This document shows positions 15,450 through 24,415 of a stretch of DNA of 38,535 bases, piece after piece. The DNA lies in contig JAHDBJ010000045.1 in the NCBI GenBank assembly GCA_020630435.1, forward strand, positions 1 through 38,535, written 5' to 3'. The translations under genes were made by a program, and so were the position numbers. Within the stretch, counting starts at the first letter, position 1; every line of letters begins with the position of its first letter. This DNA is from Saprospiraceae bacterium (GTDB lineage: Bacteria; Bacteroidota; Bacteroidia; Chitinophagales; Saprospiraceae). The notes beneath the pieces were generated by a model. That model searched no databases and was not told the origin of the DNA. It saw nothing but the letters and a program-made list of their open reading frames with translations.

Positions 15450-16652
15450 ATGAAAAAACGGGGTTTAATAGTTACAATGTTGATTAGTAGTATGCTCCTA
15501 TTGGGATTTTTGCTGTATTGGTTGAATTCAGTATACCTCAATGAAAAGCAACGAATGGTATTGGAGTTGAAGAATCAAAACTTAGTAAATTATATTGGAA
15601 CGGTAAGAATTCCAACAAATAATTTAAATCCTTATAAGGATCTAAGATTAAAAAATAGAGATTTAAGTTACACTAAACTATTCTCAGATGATATTGCATT
15701 AGCTACGGATAGCATTCCTATTGTAATTAATACTCAAAGTCAAGAAATGAAGATATTTCATAGAAAATTTGATAGAGACAGTACGAGAAATAATACGACT
15801 ATTAATGTTAAAGATTTATTGAATAATTATAATAAGGTTTCAGTCAAATTTGAACAGGTATTTCCTAATATCTTAAAGGAAATTGGTTTTGCCGCATTCT
15901 TACTAGGGAGTATATTGTCTGCTTTTTACTTAGCATATAGAAGCCTGAGAAAGGAAAAAGAATTAGCAATAATGCGAAGTGATATGGTTAGTAATATGTC
16001 CCATGAATTGAAAACGCCTATAAGTACGATTGCAGTAGCACTTGAAGCAATACAAAACTTTAATGCAGGAAATGATCCTGTTCTTAGAAACGAATATATC
16101 AACATATCAAAATCAGAAGTAGAACGTTTGAATTTATTAATTGATAAGACTATTAATATCAATGCTTTTGAAAAAGGAAAATTCACGTATAAAAAAGAAA
16201 TAGCTGATATTAAAAAGGAAGTGGAACGTATCTTAAAGATTTTGAAAATCCAATTTGAAAAGAGCAAAACTATAGTTTCTTTTAATTTAAATGGGACAAA
16301 TTTTAAATCTAATATCGACAAGACGCATTTTGCCAATATTATTCATAACCTTATCGAAAATGCGATTAAATACTCTGAACCTCCTAGAAAAATTAATATC
16401 GATATGGAAGAAGAAACAGAAACTATTTTATTTCGTATTCAAGACAATGGGATAGGTATCCCTAAACAGTACCAATCGAAAATTTTTGATAACTTTTTTA
16501 GAGTACCACAAGGCGATCAACACAATATCAAGGGACATGGCTTAGGACTATCCTATGTGAAAAAAGTAATTAAAGCCCATGGTGGAAATATAAAGATGGA
16601 AAGTGAAGAAGGAATGGGAAGTACATTCATATTAAGATTACCAAAACAATGA
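15450..16652 (+). CDS. Two-component sensor histidine kinase
   Basis: A 400-residue kinase with two membrane helices (about 6-26 and 144-164) enclosing a periplasmic sensor segment of about 115 residues with no named domain. The cytoplasmic part has HisKA with MSHELKTP (phospho-acceptor His185) and a complete ATPase domain: HNLIENAIKYS (N box), DNGIGIP (G1), FFRV (F box) and GHGLGLSYV (G2). No HAMP domain is evident. It overlaps the response regulator by four bases (ATGA). It is divergent from the GLPGLI/receptor operon, which it probably controls. Confidence 0.92.
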   Translation: MKKRGLIVTMLISSMLLLGFLLYWLNSVYLNEKQRMVLELKNQNLVNYIGTVRIPTNNLNPYKDLRLKNRDLSYTKLFSDDIALATDSIPIVINTQSQEMKIFHRKFDRDSTRNNTTINVKDLLNNYNKVSVKFEQVFPNILKEIGFAAFLLGSILSAFYLAYRSLRKEKELAIMRSDMVSNMSHELKTPISTIAVALEAIQNFNAGNDPVLRNEYINISKSEVERLNLLIDKTININAFEKGKFTYKKEIADIKKEVERILKILKIQFEKSKTIVSFNLNGTNFKSNIDKTHFANIIHNLIENAIKYSEPPRKINIDMEEETETILFRIQDNGIGIPKQYQSKIFDNFFRVPQGDQHNIKGHGLGLSYVKKVIKAHGGNIKMESEEGMGSTFILRLPKQ

Positions 16653-17347
16653 CAAAAATTTTATATTTAGAAGACGAGCATTTTCTGGGACGTATTGTAA
16701 AAGAGAGTATTATAAGTCGAGGTTATGATGTTCAATTGGTTAGTGACGGTGCAGACTTTATGCGACATTTCAACAGCTATCACCCTGATATATGTATTCT
16801 TGATGTAATGGTGCCAAATATTGATGGTTTTACAGTAGGAAAGCGCATAAAAGAACAAGACTCCGCTATGCCTATAATTTATTTAACTGCTAAGACTCAA
16901 ACTCAAGATGTCCTCAAAGGCTTTCAATCTGGTGGCAATGACTATATCCGTAAACCCTTTAGTATGGAAGAATTGTTGATTAGAATTGAGAATCTTTTAA
17001 ATTTAAAAATAAACCATCAAAAAGAACTAGATGAAATCAAGTTAGGCGTATTTATATTTAATGCATCAAAATATCAACTATCTTTTCAAAATGAGACGAT
17101 AGAGTTATCACATCGAGAGAATGAATTACTGAAATTATTTGCTTTAAACATTAATCAAAAATTAGATCGTAAGTATATCCTAACAACAGTATGGGGAGAT
17201 GATTCTTATTTTAATTCTCGAAACCTAGATGTGTATATTCGGAAACTAAGAGTATATTTTGAAAAAGATAAACACATTCAAATCAAAACACTTAGAGGAG
17301 TGGGCTATTATTTTTCAATAGACGAGCGAGACTTATTGAAGCAGTAA
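16649..17347 (+). CDS. OmpR-family response regulator
   Basis: A 232-residue protein with a receiver domain (acidic pocket LEDE at 7-10, phospho-acceptor Asp52 in LDVMVPNIDG, Thr80, Lys102) and a C-terminal winged helix (about 130-228, ending KIQIKTLRGVGYYF-like). It is translationally coupled to the kinase. The OmpR type binds direct repeats or tandem sites, fitting the paired palindromes at 15360-15397. Its last codons overlap the end of convergent paralogue B by 15 bases. Confidence 0.93.
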   Translation: MTKILYLEDEHFLGRIVKESIISRGYDVQLVSDGADFMRHFNSYHPDICILDVMVPNIDGFTVGKRIKEQDSAMPIIYLTAKTQTQDVLKGFQSGGNDYIRKPFSMEELLIRIENLLNLKINHQKELDEIKLGVFIFNASKYQLSFQNETIELSHRENELLKLFALNINQKLDRKYILTTVWGDDSYFNSRNLDVYIRKLRVYFEKDKHIQIKTLRGVGYYFSIDERDLLKQ

Positions 17348-18772
17348 AATTTGTTTGAGAAGCCAACTCTTAAAACTTATGGCATTGTTTTTTTTTACAG
17401 TATCTACAATTTCTTCTAGAGGTTTTTCGTCAAAAACCCTATGTTTTTCAAGTAAAGTTATCACTTTTGCAAAACCTAGATAACGTCCTTTTAATGTAGG
17501 GGACATTTCTTTATGTCTTTTAATAAATGCATTAAAGGCAACGAGATAATTTTCTAGCAGCTCATGTTCTTGCATTTGATAAAAACATTTGATCGAAATC
17601 GTTTTAACGATGATGTCGTAGTAGTAATGTTTTTTATACACCACATCCCTTAAAAGAACTAAGGCTTCTTCATGTTTATTGATACTATTATAAAGATTGG
17701 CTTTACAAACTAAGAGTATATTTTCTTTATGATTTTCTGGTAAGTGAATACCTTTTCTTTCTATGAAATTTTCGACCCATTCGTGTTTGTCTAATTCGCA
17801 AGCCAGTTGAGTGGTGTTAAAGAATGCAAAAGGCATAATATAGCCTGATTGATAGAGTATTTTATGTTCTATCCCAAATAGAATAGCATCAAATTCTTCT
17901 TGGATATGATTTTCAGAGACATTTCTATCTTGAAAGGAGTTAACATATTGATGCAAGAGTATAAAGATGTTTCGTTTTTCAAGGTCTCCAAAAGAAGAGA
18001 TATTCTTGAAAATGATTTCTTTCGTTGCATAATAATCAGAGGGATTGAAAGTGCTATTGGAAGGCAAATATTTTATAAAGAAAATATAAATAGATAGGAG
18101 AGGGTGTTGTCTAAATACTGGATTTTTTTCGATCTCTTCAATAACTTCTTCAATTAAAGAGAGTTTTCTATTATCATCAACGAGCGTTGTCCTATTCAAT
18201 AAAATAAGATATTCGGTTAGTTTAGAACTGAAATAAAAAAGGTCGAGATTATAATTTTTTTGAACTAGTATAGACTCTAATTTTGTTGTAAGTTTATGGG
18301 TATTCGGATGTCGATATAAAATTGATTGTAATTGAAATTGATGGTAATAAAGACTAGGCTCAATCTTTGTATGTGTATCTAAGCGTTTTTGTATATCTTC
18401 AGTTTTCTTTAAAAATATTTTATCAAGACCTCTTTCTTGAAACCCTCTTAAGGTTACAAAGTCATAATCATTTTTACTCTTTTCTAGTGTTTTCCAAGTA
18501 ATTAATTCCTCAATACATTTAGATAAAGCAGACATGGGATATTTGAGGCGGTTGATATTTTTTAGGTTATCTGCACCATAAATCATTTTAGCCATTCGTT
18601 CTTTCTTTACCCTATAATTATCAAATTCAGGATAAGCACGTTTCAATTGCTCATACATTTTTATAGCATCTTTGTCTTTATTGTGACTAGGGCATTTGAC
18701 AAAGTGTTCTAGCTCAGCAAATTCTTGTTTGGATAAGGATTTTAATAATTGAACCAGTTTACTTTTTTTCAT
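17333..18772 (-). CDS. Uncharacterised ~480-residue all-helical protein (paralogue B)
   Basis: A 479-residue helical protein from the ATG at 18772; an upstream TTG at 18781 is possible, but the ATG aligns with paralogue A at 6055-7503. Conserved blocks across the pair include KKSKLVQLLKSLSKQEFAEL, YRHP, RQHPLLSIYIFFIKYLP, ACELDKHEW, KKHYYYDIIVKT and SWLLKQ. It has no signal peptide, membrane segment or catalytic motif. Late-half helix pairs resemble TPR units. The two copies lie on the same strand at either side of the RiPP and two-component block. Function unknown. Confidence 0.7.
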   Translation of the reverse strand: MKKSKLVQLLKSLSKQEFAELEHFVKCPSHNKDKDAIKMYEQLKRAYPEFDNYRVKKERMAKMIYGADNLKNINRLKYPMSALSKCIEELITWKTLEKSKNDYDFVTLRGFQERGLDKIFLKKTEDIQKRLDTHTKIEPSLYYHQFQLQSILYRHPNTHKLTTKLESILVQKNYNLDLFYFSSKLTEYLILLNRTTLVDDNRKLSLIEEVIEEIEKNPVFRQHPLLSIYIFFIKYLPSNSTFNPSDYYATKEIIFKNISSFGDLEKRNIFILLHQYVNSFQDRNVSENHIQEEFDAILFGIEHKILYQSGYIMPFAFFNTTQLACELDKHEWVENFIERKGIHLPENHKENILLVCKANLYNSINKHEEALVLLRDVVYKKHYYYDIIVKTISIKCFYQMQEHELLENYLVAFNAFIKRHKEMSPTLKGRYLGFAKVITLLEKHRVFDEKPLEEIVDTVKKNNAISFKSWLLKQILLLQ

Positions 18773-18844
18773 AAAAAACAAGGATTTTTTATCTACATGG
18801 TGAAGATAAAAAATCCCAAGGTATAAATATGATTAATTTTAAAG

Positions 18845-20239
18845 CTATTTCTTTACAGTCGCTTTTTTACGTTTTGTTTTAAAGAGTTCTTTAACTTCTT
18901 TTTCTTTTAAGAAACCAAGACTAGGAAAATTATTGCTCACAAACTTTTTAACCTCCTGATAATCTTTTCCTCTTTTATCTGTATATCGCTTAAGCAGCTT
19001 TTTAACATAAGCCATATATAGACGTTTGATGGATTGGCTAAAGACTTGATTATCAAATATTTGCATATAGGCGGCAAATGTTTTATTCATTTCAAAAAAT
19101 TGAATGTATTCAGAAGTATCTAAATTATTCATTACTTTTTTGACATATGTTAGTATACATTGACGGATAGATTCTGTATTATCAGAGAGTCCTTCATATC
19201 CAGTAATATGTCGTTTAACAGCACTCATTACTTCTTCATTTACATATCCTTTATCATGAATTTCATTTACGATTTTGTAATGTTCACTAAGTTCGTCTTC
19301 AGTCGAACTTAAAAGGATGCTTTTGACCCTTCTATCGGCTTGACTATCTATGAAAACATCTTTTTTATTATACGTTTCTAATAAAAATTGATAATAGAGG
19401 TCGACAAATTTAGGCTGCTCCTTCCTCAATTTGTCAAAAGCTTTTGACAAAGAGTCTTTATGTTCTTCCTCAAGGTCAAAGAAGTTGGCGTATAGACCAA
19501 TTAAAGGAACAATTTCTTCTTCTTTTTGAAAATCTTTATTGTTGATCAATTCATTCATAGGAGCTATTAGAGCCTTATAGTTTTTACCTTTAGAGACGGT
19601 ATGCTCAATGAATTTTCTTAGTGCGCTATGCAAGACCTTTAAGGCTGAAATGTTTTGTGGGAATTCGGCAGATTGAAAGTTTGTACTCAAAAATTGTTTG
19701 TTATAACGCACATAACCACTACGCCTTCCTGGAAGATCTCTATAACGATCAATTTTTTGATTTTTTAAAAAATAACGGACACGTTTATTACTAATTTCAT
19801 TAATTAAACCAGTTATCCATATATCGCTACTTAGAGCAAATCCTACTTGGACAGATTGTCCAATTCTACGCTTGATATAATCAAAGTTAGGAGAATGCGC
19901 AATGGCTTTTAGAATAACTTTGAATTGTTCTTGAGGACGAGTATATTTATAATTTTCGTTGATTTCACCACGAAGTATAGAGTAACCTAGAATTCTAGGC
20001 AAAAATAACCCTTCAAAGACTTCATTAATAAGCATTTGTTCAAATGCCATCAATTGTAACGGATCTTCAGTTGCTACCTCTTCATATAATGCCTCAATTT
20101 TAGGCTCAAAAATTTCTTGAAGTGTTTTATAATCATCCAATTCCTCCGATTCAATATAACGTGCAAGTTGTGGAGAGTTTTGTATCGTTGAAGCAACCTC
20201 TTCTAACTTTTGTATATACTGGTCATCTAATACTTTCAT
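18845..20239 (-). CDS. Unrecognised 464-residue helical cytoplasmic protein
   Basis: The ATG at 20239 (MKVLDDQYIQKLEE) is preferred over an upstream in-frame start at 20293 because the extra 18 residues look non-coding. The protein is predicted to be mostly helical, highly charged, with a Lys/Arg-rich tail (KTKRKKATVKK). It has no signal peptide, membrane helix or familiar motif. It resembles large lineage-specific proteins of Saprospiria. It lies 72 bases upstream-side of paralogue B on the same strand but need not be cotranscribed. No function can be given. Confidence 0.6.
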   Translation of the reverse strand: MKVLDDQYIQKLEEVASTIQNSPQLARYIESEELDDYKTLQEIFEPKIEALYEEVATEDPLQLMAFEQMLINEVFEGLFLPRILGYSILRGEINENYKYTRPQEQFKVILKAIAHSPNFDYIKRRIGQSVQVGFALSSDIWITGLINEISNKRVRYFLKNQKIDRYRDLPGRRSGYVRYNKQFLSTNFQSAEFPQNISALKVLHSALRKFIEHTVSKGKNYKALIAPMNELINNKDFQKEEEIVPLIGLYANFFDLEEEHKDSLSKAFDKLRKEQPKFVDLYYQFLLETYNKKDVFIDSQADRRVKSILLSSTEDELSEHYKIVNEIHDKGYVNEEVMSAVKRHITGYEGLSDNTESIRQCILTYVKKVMNNLDTSEYIQFFEMNKTFAAYMQIFDNQVFSQSIKRLYMAYVKKLLKRYTDKRGKDYQEVKKFVSNNFPSLGFLKEKEVKELFKTKRKKATVKK

Positions 20240-20543
20240 TTCTGTCTGATTTTGTTTAATTGAAATAAGAGTCCATAGTTGATGGCAATTCAAATATTGG
20301 CAAAAATAATATATGAATAGGTGCTATCAACTATGGACTAAATAAAACAACACTGCCTAATGCAGTTGAAAAGTTCCACAAATTTAATGTAAAAAAGATA
20401 AAGAGTTATATATTTCTTGAATATTTTTTATAAAACTATTGGAGTAATATATAGGAAAATAGATCAAACCGTTTTAAAAATTATAAACATACTATTTTTT
20501 CTATTTTGTAATAAAGGTTTACTTAGTGGATATAAAAGAGTAT
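20240..20543. other. Intergenic stretch, nothing recognised
   Basis: AT-rich sequence upstream of the unrecognised helical gene. No ORF of note and no clear TTTG-N20-TAnnTTTG promoter. Confidence 0.4.
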
Positions 20544-20703
20544 GAAGTTGTTCAATAATTGACTGCTGAGCTTATTAAAATTGAATTTTTGTTTCCATTG
20601 CACTTTTTTAGAGCTGCATAGCCGAGCTACGGAGCGATGAAAAAGTAAAAATGGAAGCAAAAAAGCTTTTTCAGAAGCTCGTAAGCTATTTTTGAACAAC
20701 TTC
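20544..20703. repeat. MITE-like element, copy B (160 bp)
   Basis: The ends GAAGTTGTTCAA...TTGAACAACTTC are inverted and flanked on both sides by TAT, a possible 3-bp target duplication. The inside contains TTGACTGCTGA and AGAAGCTCGTAAGCTATTTT, both nearly repeated in the copy at 26983, plus a GAGCT-rich hairpin segment. It has no coding capacity, so it is non-autonomous. Confidence 0.75.
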
Positions 20704-20811
20704 TATGTTTAAAATTGACTTTTGGAGATAAAAAAAATATTTTTAACCCAAAGTGTTAAATTCAAACATACTCTAAACCTTTATTTAGCTGGTTGTAAAA
20801 ATGTTGCTATT

Positions 20812-20982
20812 TTAAGCTACACATTTAGGCATTGGTCTCTGATTCATAGGGACACAAGTCTCTGATACAACATCAAAACAGGTTCCAGCAGGGCAACAAC
20901 CATATTCGTTTCCACCAGAGATTGATTTTTGCGTTTCTCTATCTAGTACGATTGAACCAGATAATTTTTTTAGATCTTTCAT
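20812..20982 (-). CDS. GG-leader, cysteine-rich bacteriocin-type peptide
   Basis: A 56-residue peptide. The leader MKDLKKLSGSIVLDRETQKS plus ISGG (GG at 23-24) belongs to the double-glycine class common in Bacteroidota (LxxExQKSIxGG). The mature part of 32 residues has five Cys: Cys29, Cys30, Cys35, Cys43 and Cys54. It is divergent in sequence from the five graspetide precursors. It lies 141 bases downstream of the C39-like/VKOR protein on the same strand, whose oxidative domains could form its disulfides. The dedicated ABC exporter that usually removes such leaders is not in the window. Confidence 0.75.
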   Translation of the reverse strand: MKDLKKLSGSIVLDRETQKSISGGNEYGCCPAGTCFDVVSETCVPMNQRPMPKCVA

Positions 20983-21123
20983 AATTATTAGATTTTTAAA
21001 ATGTTTAAAAAAAATTGAATTTCTTAAAAAATAAAAATGCGGAAGGAGCTTATAAGATAGTTCTGATAAGTACCCTATTTTTTGTATAAAAGTGTAATGC
21101 TTAGAATTTTACTTTGAAGCAAT

Positions 21124-22740
21124 TTATGCTACAGTAGTTAATCGTTGTTGAACCTTTATCTGTGCTGATAATTCTTCTATAAAAAAGATTAAATCAGGAC
21201 GTTCGTATTTGCTTGGAAATGCTTGACCATTAATCAATATTTCGGGAGTGAAATTGATGTTATTCTCTAAACACCATTTTCTAGATTGTTTTAAAATAGG
21301 AATATAGTATTCAGGAAATGCACAGGGTTTCCATCTTGTTAACCATTCTGTAGCGGTTTTATGGATATATATATCTTGAAGAGCTGTAAGGCATTTTAAT
21401 TGACCTTCTTGATGATAAATTTCGAGCAATCTACTTGTAATTTGTACAAGATCGGATTGTTGGTCTTGGGTATCTATATTAAATCGAATACTCAGTTTTA
21501 CTTTATTTTGATACCTTTTTAATATATCCTCAATAAGTGTGTGAACCGCCTTACAATGCCCACAAAATGGATTTGTAATTATCGTAATGTTTAAGCTAGC
21601 TTTGGGATTTCCTAAGATAATCTCGCCTGCAAAAGTAGTGTCATAGTATCGAGCAGATTTGTTAAATAATGCCTGAAAAACATCAAAATCTCTTTTGAAT
21701 TGATAATGACTAATTTTTAATTTCTTTAATTTTATATAGCTGGTAATAAATGGTTTTAAGAACAACCAAATGGATAGTGTAACAATTAGCCCAATAATTA
21801 ATGGTAAACATAAAGTTAGAGAAATAGAAGGTATTGTAAGGGGAGTAAGAGTGATAAAAGCCAGTGTAGTTTGTAACCATAATATTCCTACAATACCTAG
21901 ACATAAAGGACACCATTGTTTAAGCACAGAAGATTGGTAATAAAGAGAATATATAGTAACAGGAATGGAAAGAAGACTGAAATAGTAGATTGAATATAAA
22001 GAGATTCCTTGAATGGTGTATAGTATGATAGAAAGTGTAAGACCTACAAAATATACTAGGCTTAAATCACTTAGTTTTATATCAAGTCTTTTGTATAAAG
22101 TGGCACCTTTAGAAGCCAATACAATATTACAATTTTTTTTCTCAGATTGTGCTGAACAGAAGGCATTTCCTAACGTAGATTCTAAACCCAGTTCTTGTTT
22201 TAAAATAGAAAAACTAATATATGCACCTACTAAATTTAAAAAAAGTAGACTCGTACTTTGTAGACTAATACCAGCGAAGTATATGAGTGATGCTAGGGAT
22301 AGCATGGCTAGAGAAAATAGAACATATAAGTAGGTCTGTTTTAAGTCGACCACTTTCTCTTCTATACTATCATTATCTACACCAAGTATAATCCCCGTAA
22401 ATCGTTTGAGAAATTGCGTTTGAGATAATATCTCTTTTTTATCTTTAGAAAATTGGATGTGGTATTGCTGGTTTTTAACGATTACTAGTGCTAACTCGTT
22501 ATCGTCCTCTAATTGTATCTGACCAAGAAAAGCACTCGGAAAAGCACTTAAATTTTCGGCGTTTGCTTTAACACTTAAAGCCATATTTTGGATGCTGAAA
22601 TGATCAAGTACAGCTGTTATAGCATGAAGACTAGGGTAGGAGGGATGGCTTTGAATCTGAAAGGATAATTCTTCATTATCAATTGGAATATGATTATGAT
22701 TCAATAGTTTTTGAACTAAAAATGTGAGTGTATCTTTCAC
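21124..22740 (-). CDS. C39-like / vitamin K epoxide reductase / thioredoxin fusion membrane protein
   Basis: A 538-residue protein. Domain 1 (about 1-125) has the shape of a peptidase C39 domain (HPSYPSLHAITAVLDHF; FLGQI) but no Cys at all, so it is not a peptidase and may only bind GG leaders. Domain 2 (about 135-335) is a VKOR-type membrane domain with Cys195/Cys204 and CPLC (277-280). Domain 3 (about 365-525) is a DsbA-like thioredoxin fold with CGHC (393-396) and a cis-Pro region (FTPEILING). Together they should make disulfides in exported peptides. It is adjacent to the five-Cys GG peptide, a typical partner. There is a broad intergenic leader before its start. Confidence 0.85.
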   Translation of the reverse strand: MKDTLTFLVQKLLNHNHIPIDNEELSFQIQSHPSYPSLHAITAVLDHFSIQNMALSVKANAENLSAFPSAFLGQIQLEDDNELALVIVKNQQYHIQFSKDKKEILSQTQFLKRFTGIILGVDNDSIEEKVVDLKQTYLYVLFSLAMLSLASLIYFAGISLQSTSLLFLNLVGAYISFSILKQELGLESTLGNAFCSAQSEKKNCNIVLASKGATLYKRLDIKLSDLSLVYFVGLTLSIILYTIQGISLYSIYYFSLLSIPVTIYSLYYQSSVLKQWCPLCLGIVGILWLQTTLAFITLTPLTIPSISLTLCLPLIIGLIVTLSIWLFLKPFITSYIKLKKLKISHYQFKRDFDVFQALFNKSARYYDTTFAGEIILGNPKASLNITIITNPFCGHCKAVHTLIEDILKRYQNKVKLSIRFNIDTQDQQSDLVQITSRLLEIYHQEGQLKCLTALQDIYIHKTATEWLTRWKPCAFPEYYIPILKQSRKWCLENNINFTPEILINGQAFPSKYERPDLIFFIEELSAQIKVQQRLTTVA

Positions 22741-22964
22741 TATAATTTTGTTTATTTGGTATCTTTCAAAATGGATTGAAAGGAACGAAATATATTTGTT
22801 GTCGATTATAAAACAAAACTAATGTGAAATAAAAGGAAAGAAAAAAATTTTTTTTGTGTTACTTCATTTTATATTTTATTATATAAATATGTATCTATTT
22901 TATTTTTAACTTTTTATATTGTTTTTTTTGTGTTTTTTATCGTAAAAAAATACTAGTTTTTTAT
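22741..22964. other. AT-rich upstream region of the VKOR fusion gene
   Basis: Contains long A and T runs. A minus-strand -7-like TAGTTTTG is present at 22821-22814 but lacks a well-placed TTTG, so promoter assignment is weak. No ORF is evident. Confidence 0.35.
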
Positions 22965-23127
22965 GAAGTTGTTTAATAATGAAGGTTGATTTTAATTATA
23001 AGTGCTTTTTTTTTACGATAAAGCTCTATTCTTTTTTCGTAGCCTTAGCTACGGTGAAAAAAATTAGCTGAAATATTGAGATACAATGACTTGTAAATAA
23101 TTCATCATTCTATTTTTAAACAACTTC
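22965..23127. repeat. MITE-like element, copy C (163 bp), forming the GH1 stop codon
   Basis: The ends GAAGTTGTTTAA...TTAAACAACTTC are variants of the family termini and are flanked by TAT on both sides. The centre has a CGTAGC-CTTA-GCTACG hairpin. Its last base (C at 23127) plus the following TA make, on the minus strand, the TAG stop of the GH1 gene. Confidence 0.7.
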
Positions 23128-24317
23128 TATATGTGAAGACCATTTTCTTGAGTGATTTTAGCATAATATTTTCCAGCATCTGTCATTGTTCTTTTCATTG
23201 TTTCAAAATCAACAGTAACTAAACCAAATCGGAAAGTCGGCCCAATATTCCATTCAAAATTGTCCCAAGTACTCCAATGGGTATACCCATGAATAGGAAT
23301 TCCTTCTTCGATTAATTCGTGCATGATGGTTAGGTATTCTTTAATGCTAGAGATACGCCTTTCAGTATCGTCCGTACAGATACCATTTTCTGTAATTATG
23401 ATGGGTTTTTTATATTTTTTATAAATTCGCTTGATGATTTTTCTAAAGCCTTCAGGATAATAGCCCCACATCTTATCGTGTGGTATTCCCATTTCTGCGA
23501 GTTTACCAGGATTGTCGATTTCAGTAACAGGAAAAGGCGTAAAAGGAATATAAGCATAATAACTCAAACCCCAAAAGTCAACTTGTTTAAATTGGTCGGC
23601 AGCAAATTTCATAAACCACCAATCGGTAAATTTAGCAACGGGCTTTCCTAAAAAGTTTAGCCCTTCGAAATAGCAAGTATTGAAAGAAATTCCAATCTTC
23701 TTATCAGGATAAGCATCCTTGAGCATTTTAAAAACAATATCATGGGCTTTACCCATATTTCGAATGGCTCTAGAACCCTTAAAGATATTCTTTTTTTGTG
23801 GAGGGAAGTTACCTGTAATAAAACCATTCATACAGTACACATTCGGCTCATTGAATGTATTCCAGATGTAGACATACTCTCCAAAATGCTGGATACATTT
23901 TTTAGCAAAATCAATAAATGCAGGAAGGTTGTCTTTATTGAGCCAAGTACCATTATCTTCAAACCAAAGTGGGTTACAAAAATGATGAATCACAAACATG
24001 ATTTTCATGTTTTCCAATTCCAATTTTGCAAAGAAATCTTGATATTCCCTTACGGCATTGATGTTAAAAGGAGCAAAAGCTTCAGGTTGTAACCTTGCCC
24101 AATCAACACCACAACGATATATACTACCAAATTGCTTGATGTATTCAATGTCTTCATCTCTTCTCAGTTCGTGGTCAGTCGTACGATTAAAAACATAACC
24201 GTCTTTTGCCTCAAATCCTTTCCAGTTGTGATCAGTAGCAGTTTCAACTTGGGCTGCCGCAGTAGATGTTCCCCAGAGGAAGTCCTTTGGAAATTTAAGA
24301 AATTTACTATCACTCAT
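23127..24317 (-). CDS. GH1 family beta-glycosidase
   Basis: A 396-residue (beta/alpha)8 glycosidase with KDFLWGTSTAAAQVE at the N terminus, the acid/base in WNTFNEPN (Glu157) and the nucleophile in IIITENGI (Glu310). The C-terminal GYTHWSTWDNFEW and FGLVTVDFETMKRT blocks are standard for GH1. It has no signal peptide, so it should act in the cytoplasm on beta-linked glucosides or galactosides. It is shorter than the usual 440-480 residues, and its stop codon is created by the end of a MITE-like element, so a few C-terminal residues may have been lost. The catalytic core is complete. Confidence 0.93.
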   Translation of the reverse strand: MSDSKFLKFPKDFLWGTSTAAAQVETATDHNWKGFEAKDGYVFNRTTDHELRRDEDIEYIKQFGSIYRCGVDWARLQPEAFAPFNINAVREYQDFFAKLELENMKIMFVIHHFCNPLWFEDNGTWLNKDNLPAFIDFAKKCIQHFGEYVYIWNTFNEPNVYCMNGFITGNFPPQKKNIFKGSRAIRNMGKAHDIVFKMLKDAYPDKKIGISFNTCYFEGLNFLGKPVAKFTDWWFMKFAADQFKQVDFWGLSYYAYIPFTPFPVTEIDNPGKLAEMGIPHDKMWGYYPEGFRKIIKRIYKKYKKPIIITENGICTDDTERRISSIKEYLTIMHELIEEGIPIHGYTHWSTWDNFEWNIGPTFRFGLVTVDFETMKRTMTDAGKYYAKITQENGLHI

Positions 24318-24415
24318 TTATTACTGTATTTTACTCAATTAAAGTTTTCTTTCGGTTTATAAGATATTTTTAAAACATCAAGTTTGGGAACATACGAATA
24401 TGGTCAAGCATAAAT

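Noticed and set aside
22013-22333. Plus-strand ORF of 106 codons inside the VKOR fusion gene
   Set aside because: It is antisense to well-conserved membrane and Cys motifs of the real gene.
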